NCBI GenBank assembly: GCA_024277515.1
Contig: JAJRVB010000274.1
Coordinates: forward strand, 1-6,432
Origin: Nitrospirota bacterium
GTDB lineage: Bacteria > Nitrospirota > Thermodesulfovibrionia > UBA6902
DNA: 6,432 nt
Reading direction: 5' to 3'
Of the stretch, positions 1 through 4,644 are shown one piece after another. Below the pieces are notes generated by a model that made no database searches, was not told the origin of the DNA, and was given only the letters and a program-made list of their open reading frames with translations. The translations under genes were made by a program, and so were the position numbers. Numbering within the stretch: position 1 is the stretch's first letter; every line of letters begins with the position of its first letter.

Positions 1-177
1 GAAGAACCCATTGTCTCGATAGACATGAACGGGAACCCGCATTCATCGATCATTGACGCGAGTCTGACCAGGGTGCTTGAGGGTACGATGATCAAGGTCC
101 TTTCATGGTATGACAATGAGTGGGGCTACAGCACCCGGCTCAAGGATTTAATGCTTTATATCGACAGCAAGAGGTAA
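1..177 (+). CDS. gap: Glyceraldehyde-3-phosphate dehydrogenase, C-terminal end (partial, 5' end outside window)
   Basis: The first 58 codons visible, in frame 1 and ending at TAA 175-177, are the C-terminal tail of the NAD(P)-dependent glycolytic dehydrogenase that interconverts glyceraldehyde-3-phosphate and 1,3-bisphosphoglycerate in the cytoplasm. The diagnostic string is SWYDNEWGYSTR (about nt 103-138), the near-invariant C-terminal signature of GAPDH, preceded by a typical ASLTRVLEGTMIKVL strand and followed by a short terminal helix. The catalytic cysteine and the NAD-binding domain lie upstream of the window. The stop is only 8 nt before the pgk start, and the pgk ribosome binding site lies inside the last gap codons, so the two are almost certainly co-transcribed and perhaps translationally coupled. 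The product of this enzyme is the substrate of PGK next door. Confidence 0.95.
   Translation, partial: EEPIVSIDMNGNPHSSIIDASLTRVLEGTMIKVLSWYDNEWGYSTRLKDLMLYIDSKR
169..175 (+). promoter_or_regulatory. Ribosome binding site of pgk inside the end of gap
   Basis: AAGAGGT overlaps the last two codons and the first base of the stop codon of gap, and lies 10-11 nt before ATG 186. It supports ATG 186 as the pgk start and suggests coupled translation of gap and pgk. Confidence 0.6.
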
Positions 178-185
178 GCATAATT

Positions 186-1406
186 ATGAAAAATAGTCAG
201 TCCCTGCCGATCAAGGGGGTATGGAACAAGCTCACTATCAAAGACCTGAACATCAGAGGAAAGCGGGTCTTTATTCGTGTTGATTTTAACGTGCCCCTGG
301 ATGAAAATCTGAACATAACCGATGACAGGAGGATCCGCGCGGCCCTCCCGACTATCAACTATGCGATAGACGAAGGCAGCAAGGTAATTCTTGCCTCGCA
401 CCTCGGGCGGCCCAGAGGCAAGTCTGATAAAAGATACAGTCTTGCCTCTGTTGCAAGAAGGCTCCAGCGCCTTATAAGAAAAGAAGTGACCTTCCTTCCA
501 GACTGCGTCGGCCCAAAAGTTGAAGAAGCGGTCAGCAAGATGGCTGAAGGCGACATCATCCTTCTCGAAAATCTGCGCACACACTCTGAAGAAGAAGCAA
601 ATAACGAGGCATTCAGCAAGGCGCTTGCAAGACTTGCCGACTACTATGTAAATGATGCTTTCGGGGCTTCTCACAGGAAACATTCCTCAATTGTAGGCAT
701 TACAAAACTGCTCCCGTCTGCTGCGGGCTTTCTCCTGCAAAAAGAAATAGATTACCTGCAGGGTGTCGTGAACAATCCGGTCAGACCCTTTGTAGCAATC
801 CTGGGCGGGGCAAAGGTATCTGGCAAAATTGACGTTATCCGGAACCTTGAAGAAAAAGTTGACAAGGTGATTGTGGGAGGCGGTATGGCATATACCTTTC
901 TGAAGGCAGAGGGATATAATGTGGGCGACTCGCTGGTGGAAGACGATATGCTTGATCTTGCCAACGAAATAAGGAAGGGTGTCGTGGCAAAGGGGATCAA
1001 ATTCTACCTCCCCGTGGATTGTGTGATCGCCCAGAGCATCGAGCCGGGGGCCGAGACAAAGCTGGTCACTGCCCAGGAAATACCGAGTGGATGGAAGGCG
1101 GTTGATGTGGGCCCTGCATCCGTAAAACTTTTCTCCGAGGCGATAGAGAGTGCAAAGACGATTCTCTGGAACGGGCCGATGGGTGTGTTCGAAGTGGATG
1201 CATTTTCAAGGGGTACATTTGCGATGGCTCATTCAGTTGCGGATGCGTATGCCCTGACCATAGTCGGCGGGGGCGACACAGACCTCGCGGTCAGCAGGGC
1301 AGGTGTATCCGAGAGCATTTCGTTCATATCAACCGGGGGCGGGGCAGCGCTGGAGCTTCTCGAAGGAAAAGATCTGCCCGGACTTGTGGCCCTGACAGAC
1401 AAATAA
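186..1406 (+). CDS. pgk: Phosphoglycerate kinase
   Basis: Complete 406-aa cytoplasmic kinase transferring phosphate between 1,3-bisphosphoglycerate and ADP, the step after GAPDH. The N-terminal substrate domain shows RVDFNVP (residues 31-37), ASHLGRP (70-76), LLENLRTH (126-133) and a YVNDAFG block. The C-terminal nucleotide domain shows AILGGAKVSGKI, the GGGMAYTFLKAEG helix, TILWNGPMGVFE, the GGGDTD loop (361-366) and STGGGA near 382-387. Length is close to the usual 390-400 aa; the excess is about 13 extra residues before the normal NKLTIKDL beginning. ATG 186 was chosen because an AGAGG ribosome binding site lies 11 nt upstream and no in-frame ATG, GTG or TTG occurs before the conserved region; the longer frame back to GTG 120 lies inside gap. 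The common LRFH is LRTH here, a minor variation outside the main catalytic residues. No tpiA follows; transcription meets convergent smpB. Confidence 0.97.
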   Translation: MKNSQSLPIKGVWNKLTIKDLNIRGKRVFIRVDFNVPLDENLNITDDRRIRAALPTINYAIDEGSKVILASHLGRPRGKSDKRYSLASVARRLQRLIRKEVTFLPDCVGPKVEEAVSKMAEGDIILLENLRTHSEEEANNEAFSKALARLADYYVNDAFGASHRKHSSIVGITKLLPSAAGFLLQKEIDYLQGVVNNPVRPFVAILGGAKVSGKIDVIRNLEEKVDKVIVGGGMAYTFLKAEGYNVGDSLVEDDMLDLANEIRKGVVAKGIKFYLPVDCVIAQSIEPGAETKLVTAQEIPSGWKAVDVGPASVKLFSEAIESAKTILWNGPMGVFEVDAFSRGTFAMAHSVADAYALTIVGGGDTDLAVSRAGVSESISFISTGGGAALELLEGKDLPGLVALTDK

Positions 1407-1483
1407 AAAAGTAGTCAGCAGACAGAAAACAGTAGTCAGTGAAAAGATGCTGCCCTGTCTACTGTCTACTTGTAACTTTTTTT
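1405..1483. terminator. Bidirectional Rho-independent terminator between pgk and smpB, made of a repeated motif
   Basis: The arms 1410-1425 (AGTAGTCAGCAGACAG) and 1455-1470 (CTGTCTACTGTCTACT) pair at 14 of 16 positions around a 29-nt loop. An A-run (1405-1410) precedes the left arm and a T-run (1477-1483) follows the right arm after a short gap. Read on the - strand, six U residues follow the stem directly, a canonical end for smpB; on the + strand the T-run comes 6 nt after the stem and serves pgk. A second motif copy in the loop (1430-1439) can pair with 1455-1464 at 9 of 10 positions, so an alternative, shorter hairpin is possible. The smpB stop codon (1466-1468) is inside the right arm. 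Pairing was read by eye, not folded by software. Confidence 0.75.
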
Positions 1484-1918
1484 CATATGTCTTTCGATTT
1501 CTCTCTTGGCCTCTTTTTCCTTTGTCGATGCCCTTTTCTCATACTGTCTTTTGCCTTTGGCAAGGCCTATTTCTACTTTTACCTTACCGTTTTTGAAGTA
1601 AATCCTTAATGGAATCATGGTAAGTCCCTGCTGGCTCGTCTTGCCCCACAGCTTGTTTATCTCTCTTTTGTGCAGAAGCAGCTTTCTTGTCCTTAAGGGG
1701 TCATGGTTCTGAATATTACCATGGCTGTATGGACTTATATGGCAATTCAGCAGAAAGGCCTCCCCATCCTTAAACAGGGCATAACTGTCTTTAAGGTTGG
1801 CCCGTCCTTCCCTTAGAGACTTTACCTCTGTTCCGACCAGAGAAATCCCTGCTTCATATTTTTCGAGGATATGATAATCGTGAAAGGCCTTTCTGTTGGT
1901 AGAAACTATCTTTTCCAT
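1466..1918 (-). CDS. smpB: SsrA-binding protein SmpB (trans-translation)
   Basis: A complete 150-aa protein of normal family length. SmpB binds tmRNA and places it in the A site of stalled ribosomes, so that the nascent chain is tagged for degradation and the ribosome released. Family signatures run in order: TNRKAFHDY near the N-terminus (7-15), GTEVKSLR (29-36), NLKDSYA, HISPY (60-64), NHDPLRTRKLLLHKREI (71-87), and VKVEIGLAKGKRQYEKR (113-129) of the OB-fold core. A basic tail, AKREIERHMKKSYK, follows, the part that in the family enters the decoding site and mRNA channel. ATG at 1918 is the called start; a GTG directly before it (1919-1921) would add one residue and sits nearer the weak AAGG (1933-1936), so the exact start is uncertain. 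It is divergent from parA and convergent with pgk. No tmRNA gene is visible in the window. Confidence 0.96.
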   Translation of the reverse strand: MEKIVSTNRKAFHDYHILEKYEAGISLVGTEVKSLREGRANLKDSYALFKDGEAFLLNCHISPYSHGNIQNHDPLRTRKLLLHKREINKLWGKTSQQGLTMIPLRIYFKNGKVKVEIGLAKGKRQYEKRASTKEKEAKREIERHMKKSYK

Positions 1919-2004
1919 CACAAGGAGAATAACCTTACCATATCCGGCAAGTCAATATTTGCGCAGTTAAACGGATAATCATATCTAATAAAATTATATA
2001 TTGG

Positions 2005-2033
2005 TTGACAATTAACACAAAAAATTATAGATT
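2005..2033 (+). promoter_or_regulatory. Probable sigma70-type promoter for parA
   Basis: A perfect TTGACA -35 (2005-2010) is followed after a 17-nt AT-rich spacer by TAGATT (2028-2033), which matches 4 of 6 positions of the -10 consensus. Transcription would start near 2040, giving a leader of about 90 nt before parA ATG 2132. Identified by inspection only. Confidence 0.6.
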
Positions 2034-2058
2034 ACTATTTGTCTGAAAATATGGAGTG

Positions 2059-2068
2059 ATGACGTCAT
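2059..2068. promoter_or_regulatory. 10-bp perfect palindrome in the parA leader, possible operator
   Basis: ATGACGTCAT is an exact inverted repeat with no spacer, about 20-30 nt downstream of the predicted parA transcription start. ParA-family genes are often autoregulated through inverted repeats near their promoters, so an operator is possible. A single 10-bp palindrome can also arise by chance, and no second copy was noticed nearby. Confidence 0.3.
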
Positions 2069-2110
2069 GTCGCATCTCTGCACTTATCATTTATCCTAAC
2101 ATTAAAAAAC

Positions 2111-2120
2111 AGGGGGAGGT
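2111..2120 (+). promoter_or_regulatory. Strong ribosome binding site of parA
   Basis: AGGGGGAGGT ends 11 nt before ATG 2132. This is a near-complete anti-16S match (GGAGGT) and supports this start. An AGGGAA closer to the ATG is a weaker alternative. Confidence 0.6.
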
Positions 2121-2131
2121 AACAGGGAATT

Positions 2132-2965
2132 ATGAAGCGGATAATTTCTGTAGTAAATCTGAAAGGCGGGGTCGGGAAAACTACCACAGCAGTTAATCTT
2201 GCAGCATGCTGGGGCGAACAGGGCAAGAAAGTCCTGCTTGTTGATCTTGATCCCCAGGGGAGCGCAAGTTTAAGTATCGGAGTGATCAACGAAGGCAGGG
2301 AATTGCAGAACGCGCTCCAGAAGATCGTTGCGCTGCCTGTCGTGTCAACAAATGTCCCGGGACTGGACCTTGTTCCGGCCGGCCCTGAGCTTGTTGCAGC
2401 GAGAAATGTTTTCGTTGACGGCCCGGGCGATGAGATATTCAGCAGCTGTCTCAGGCAGACCAATGGAGACTGGGACTGTGTCATTATAGACTGTCCGCCC
2501 AGCCTTGATGTCCTCACCATGTCAGCGCTCATGGCGTGTCAGCATGTCATTGTCCCGGTGGAGGCCTCATTTCTCGGCCTGAACGGTGTAAAGCAGATGG
2601 TCACGGCTGTTGATTCGGTAAAATCAAGAAGACCCGAGCTTGATATAAGGGCAATCGTCCCTTGCCGCGCGCATCCCCGGCGCCGTATACACTGGGAGAT
2701 CATGGAGAGGCTGAAGGGAATGTTCCCCGGCAGGGTGTCTCCGATTATTCATGAAAATGTTTCACTCGCTGAGGCCCCCGGCCGCGGCAAGCCTGTGATC
2801 ATGACTTCACGCATATCCCGCGGTTCTGATGATTACCGCCTGGTTTCCCTCTGGCTGTCGGACCAGCTCGGATTTGAAGAAACATCCGAGACGGTATTAT
2901 CTGAAGATACGGATGTGCCCCGGGAAACTGTATACGGGCCGCTCGAGCACGTAACCAACATTTAA
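2132..2965 (+). CDS. ParA/Soj-family partitioning ATPase without a neighbouring parB
   Basis: A complete 277-aa deviant Walker-A ATPase of the ParA/MinD superfamily. Such proteins dimerise on ATP, bind DNA non-specifically, and position chromosomes, plasmids or protein cargos through a partner that stimulates hydrolysis. The deviant Walker A motif KGGVGKTT spans residues 11-18 with the signature lysine (K11) present. VDLDPQGSAS (37-46) supplies Walker A', and CVIIDCPPS (116-124) is Walker B plus the switch region. Later blocks VPVEASFLGLNG and HENVSLAEAPGRGKPV match the Soj pattern, and a basic patch (RRRIHW) lies in the C-terminal half, where ParA proteins contact DNA. About 25 residues of acidic, unconserved-looking tail follow. 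ATG 2132 has a purine-rich AGGGGGAGGT (2111-2120) ahead. The gene is monocistronic in appearance: a hairpin follows and the next gene converges. The lack of parB means the symbol parA/soj and the cargo are uncertain. Confidence 0.9.
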   Translation: MKRIISVVNLKGGVGKTTTAVNLAACWGEQGKKVLLVDLDPQGSASLSIGVINEGRELQNALQKIVALPVVSTNVPGLDLVPAGPELVAARNVFVDGPGDEIFSSCLRQTNGDWDCVIIDCPPSLDVLTMSALMACQHVIVPVEASFLGLNGVKQMVTAVDSVKSRRPELDIRAIVPCRAHPRRRIHWEIMERLKGMFPGRVSPIIHENVSLAEAPGRGKPVIMTSRISRGSDDYRLVSLWLSDQLGFEETSETVLSEDTDVPRETVYGPLEHVTNI

Positions 2966-2969
2966 TAAC

Positions 2970-2992
2970 ATATCGAGGTTCAACCTCGATAT
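2970..2992. terminator. Hairpin between convergent parA and the phosphoesterase gene, likely bidirectional terminator
   Basis: ATATCGAGGT (2970-2979) and ACCTCGATAT (2983-2992) form a perfect 10-bp stem around a 3-nt loop, 4 nt after the parA stop and 2 nt beyond the stop of the convergent gene. The position fits transcription termination from both sides. There is no true T-run on either strand (TATTATT on one, GTTATT on the other), so it may be a weak terminator or an mRNA-end stabiliser. Confidence 0.6.
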
Positions 2993-2994
2993 TA

Positions 2995-4134
2995 TTAACC
3001 TTCCGGTACGAGGTCAATCACTGTTACTTCAGGCGGTGAGAGGACGCGCATGGGGGGTCCCCATGTGCCGGTGCCACGGCTTATGTAAAGAGCTGAATCC
3101 CGGGGCAGGCGTACATATCCTGCATGCCGTGGGAAATACAATTTGGTTACAAGATTAAAAGGGAATAGCTGTCCCTTGTGGGTATGCCCTGAGAGCTGAA
3201 GATCAAACGTGCCGAGTGAATTCCTGTCCACAATGGGTTTGTGTTTGAGCAGTATGATAAATTTATCCTGATCCAGTCCTGAGAGGAGCTCTGTCTCGGG
3301 TGTTCCACTGAAACTTCCAAACCTCATTCCTGTCCTGTCATCAACCCCGGCTATTGTAATGATACCCTTAATACTGACGGCCTGTCCGCGGAGGACCTTG
3401 AATCCGGCCTTTTTGGTAAAGGCCAGTGACTGCTGAATACCGGCATAATATTCATGGTTCCCTGTAATGGCGAATTTCCCGTATCGCGGTCTGACATCTT
3501 TCAGGATGTCAGCTATGCCTTCTATCCTGTCGATCTGTCCGTCAACAAGATCACCGCTTGAGACCAGGATATCAGGGTCAAGGGCCAGCACCTGACTTAT
3601 GATCCTTTTCAGTCTTTCCTCCCGTACAATCAACCCGACATGCAGATCCGAAATCTGGACTATTCTGATTCTGCCGGCTTCTTTTGACAGCTTTGATGTT
3701 TTGACGGTCACCTGTTCGACCCGGATGTTTTTTGCCTCAAAATAACCGTACACTGCAGATGCAAGGGCAAATATGAGTGGAATAAAGAAAGACATCTTAA
3801 AAGAAAGAGTCAGAGATGATAAGTCTTTGTCAAACATCAGTCCTGATATATTCAGCAGTAAGCGGTAGATATCAATGCAGAGGGCCATGGCAAAAAAAAG
3901 GACCAGAATCCCCATCCAGATATAACCGGTATAGGACATAATCCGGGCAGGCACTTCAAGTTCATGCTGCTCAAGATACCGGACTATTGCAGGGGCAAAG
4001 GTCATTGCCGCCATGAAGATGACAAGAGGCGCGCCCTGCCAGATGCTGAAGGAAAGAGCGGCTTTGGCTTTCAGGAATGCATAGAGATGAAGCAGTCCGT
4101 AGAGAGTGAAAAAGGTTATGAAAAAAAGGCTCAA
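2995..4134 (-). CDS. Membrane-anchored calcineurin-like metallophosphoesterase (YkuE/YaeI-type)
   Basis: A complete 379-aa protein with two parts. Residues 1-132 hold about four hydrophobic segments (near 3-20, 35-51, 70-90 and 114-132), consistent with a membrane anchor. Residues 155-379 are a metallophosphoesterase domain with all expected dimetal ligands visible: D163 and H165 (SDLH), D195 (SGDLVDG), N226 (GNHEYY), H298 (LLKHKP), and H317/H319 (GHTHKGQLFP). The family hydrolyses phosphomonoesters or diesters; related YkuE/YaeI proteins are linked to the cell envelope or phospholipid headgroups, but the substrate here is unknown. A GTGTWGPPMR block near the C-terminus is typical of this subgroup. 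The start is TTG 4134, fixed by AGGAG 6 nt upstream; the first in-frame ATG (M41) would remove the first helix. It has its own promoter and converges on parA, so there is no operon partner. Confidence 0.9.
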   Translation of the reverse strand: MSLFFITFFTLYGLLHLYAFLKAKAALSFSIWQGAPLVIFMAAMTFAPAIVRYLEQHELEVPARIMSYTGYIWMGILVLFFAMALCIDIYRLLLNISGLMFDKDLSSLTLSFKMSFFIPLIFALASAVYGYFEAKNIRVEQVTVKTSKLSKEAGRIRIVQISDLHVGLIVREERLKRIISQVLALDPDILVSSGDLVDGQIDRIEGIADILKDVRPRYGKFAITGNHEYYAGIQQSLAFTKKAGFKVLRGQAVSIKGIITIAGVDDRTGMRFGSFSGTPETELLSGLDQDKFIILLKHKPIVDRNSLGTFDLQLSGHTHKGQLFPFNLVTKLYFPRHAGYVRLPRDSALYISRGTGTWGPPMRVLSPPEVTVIDLVPEG

Positions 4135-4140
4135 ATAGTT

Positions 4141-4145
4141 CTCCT
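4141..4145 (-). promoter_or_regulatory. Ribosome binding site that fixes the TTG start of the phosphoesterase
   Basis: On the - strand AGGAG stands 6 nt before TTG 4134, ideal spacing. No ATG or GTG lies at a comparable distance in the reading frame, so this site decides the unusual TTG start. Confidence 0.75.
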
Positions 4146-4179
4146 GAAGAGTGTCTGCCTGACAAGAGTATATGAATAT

Positions 4180-4208
4180 ATTTTACGGCTGGACAAGGAT
4201 TAGATCAA
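4180..4208 (-). promoter_or_regulatory. Probable sigma70-type promoter for the phosphoesterase gene
   Basis: On the - strand TTGATC (4208-4203) is followed after exactly 17 nt by TAAAAT (4185-4180), a 5 of 6 match to the -10 consensus. Transcription would start near 4173, giving a leader of roughly 40 nt that carries the AGGAG site. Found by inspection. Confidence 0.55.
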
Positions 4209-4388
4209 CTGATTTGCGTGCATGAAGATCAGAAAAAAACAGATATTGTTCAATCAAATAATTAACTCGATAAATTATTGAGATAGTATGCAGAAGGCTT
4301 TGAATAAAGACGTATACGCTCGGATTGGTCGGTATTGCGTCTAAGGTATCGAAAATTATTTGCTTTCACAACACCTGTTTTTTTCTGG
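4209..4388. other. AT-rich intergenic stretch upstream of the phosphoesterase promoter
   Basis: No convincing gene was found. It contains an imperfect AT-rich inverted repeat (AATAATT near 4257-4263 against AATTATT near 4273-4279), the hairpin at 4308-4342 listed separately, and only very short ORFs, the longest noticed on the + strand being 18 codons from ATG 4288. It probably holds the 3' end of the dnaK transcript and the region upstream of the next promoter. Confidence 0.4.
4308..4342 (-). terminator. Hairpin with short T-rich tail, possible terminator of the dnaK-side transcript
   Basis: AGACGTATAC (4308-4317) can pair with GTATTGCGTCT (4332-4342) through ten pairs, one of them a G-U wobble, and one bulged base, around a 14-nt loop. 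Read on the - strand, the stem runs into CTTTATTC, a weak U-tract, so it could end transcripts coming from dnaK and the small ORF. The bulge and the interrupted U-tract make this tentative. Confidence 0.35.
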
Positions 4389-4547
4389 TTACCCGGTCTT
4401 CGAAAGTCTGTCTGTGATTTTGTATTGCCTCCACGGATGACTTGCAGGGGCGGAATGACTACCTTTCTTTCTGCGCGAACGCTTCAGTTTTGTCTTTAAT
4501 GATATATACTTTTTTGATACCTCAGACTTCTCGTATATTGCCAGCAT
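4389..4547 (-). CDS. Candidate small basic protein, 52 aa, downstream of dnaK
   Basis: I do not recognise this protein. The ORF starts at ATG 4545-4547, with AAGGAG (4559-4564) 11 nt upstream, and ends at TAA 4389. The product is rich in Lys and Arg, with a KLKRSRRKKG cluster in the middle followed by GSHSAPASHPWRQYK, and has no hydrophobic segment. The charge would suit a nucleic-acid or ribosome-associated protein, but that is a guess. It lies about 100 nt after the dnaK stop on the same strand with two hairpins between, so read-through from dnaK is possible. The frame stays open further upstream into dnaK on the same strand, which weakens the case because openness there is fortuitous. A second ATG 3 nt after the AAGGAG, in another frame, gives only 19 codons. 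It could be non-coding. Confidence 0.4.
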   Translation of the reverse strand: MLAIYEKSEVSKKYISLKTKLKRSRRKKGSHSAPASHPWRQYKITDRLSKTG

Positions 4548-4558
4548 AAATTCATTGA

Positions 4559-4564
4559 CTCCTT
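4559..4564 (-). promoter_or_regulatory. Ribosome-binding-site-like AAGGAG ahead of the small ORF
   Basis: On the - strand an A-rich run leads into AAGGAG, a good Shine-Dalgarno core, 11 nt before ATG 4547. It is the main support for translation of the 52-codon ORF. Its 3-nt distance to the other-frame ATG 4555 is too short for efficient initiation there. Confidence 0.4.
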
Positions 4565-4579
4565 TTTTTATTATGTCAT

Positions 4580-4626
4580 CCCCGTTCCGGGGCTGAAGGG
4601 GCAAATCAAAGTTTGCCCCTCTTTTA
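4580..4626. terminator. Tandem hairpins after dnaK
   Basis: Two stems lie side by side. AGGGGCAAA (4597-4605) pairs perfectly with TTTGCCCCT (4612-4620) around a 6-nt loop, and CCCCG (4580-4584) pairs with CGGGG (4588-4592) around 3 nt. The larger one begins 24 nt beyond the dnaK stop. In the dnaK direction no U-tract follows directly, so it would be a weak terminator, a processing barrier or a 3'-end stabiliser. In the opposite direction CTTTTAT follows at once, as in a true terminator that would stop antisense transcription into dnaK. Confidence 0.5.
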
Positions 4627-4644
4627 TGTCCCTTGTAATGTATA

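Larger units (their letters stand above)
1922..2131. other. AT-rich divergent intergenic region between smpB and parA
   Basis: This 210-nt spacer must hold the start signals of both smpB (-) and parA (+). The + strand promoter and palindrome are listed separately. For smpB, a TTGTCA on the - strand (2004-2009) and an AT-rich stretch resembling -10 elements around 1980-1995 could serve, but no spacing is convincing. If used, the smpB and parA -35 elements would overlap. No ORF of meaningful length, tRNA or tmRNA was seen. Confidence 0.5.

Noticed and set aside
120..185. Extending pgk upstream to GTG 120
   Set aside because: The extra 22 codons overlap the conserved end of gap in another frame and match nothing at the PGK N-terminus; ATG 186 has a ribosome binding site.
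156..683. 175-codon - strand ORF antisense to pgk
   Set aside because: It lies opposite the conserved N-terminal domain of pgk and has no recognisable protein features, so it is a shadow.
1922..2131. tmRNA (ssrA) gene next to smpB
   Set aside because: The spacer is AT-rich, has no tRNA-like acceptor or T-arm sequence, and is too short for a tmRNA of usual size.
2059..2190. Possible upstream ORF in the parA leader beginning at the palindrome
   Set aside because: It is out of frame with parA, overlaps its start, lacks its own ribosome binding site and has no leader-peptide character.
4288..4344. 18-codon + strand ORF (MQKALNKDVYARIGRYCV)
   Set aside because: No ribosome binding site and too short; its 3' part coincides with the hairpin at 4308-4342, which explains the sequence at least as well.
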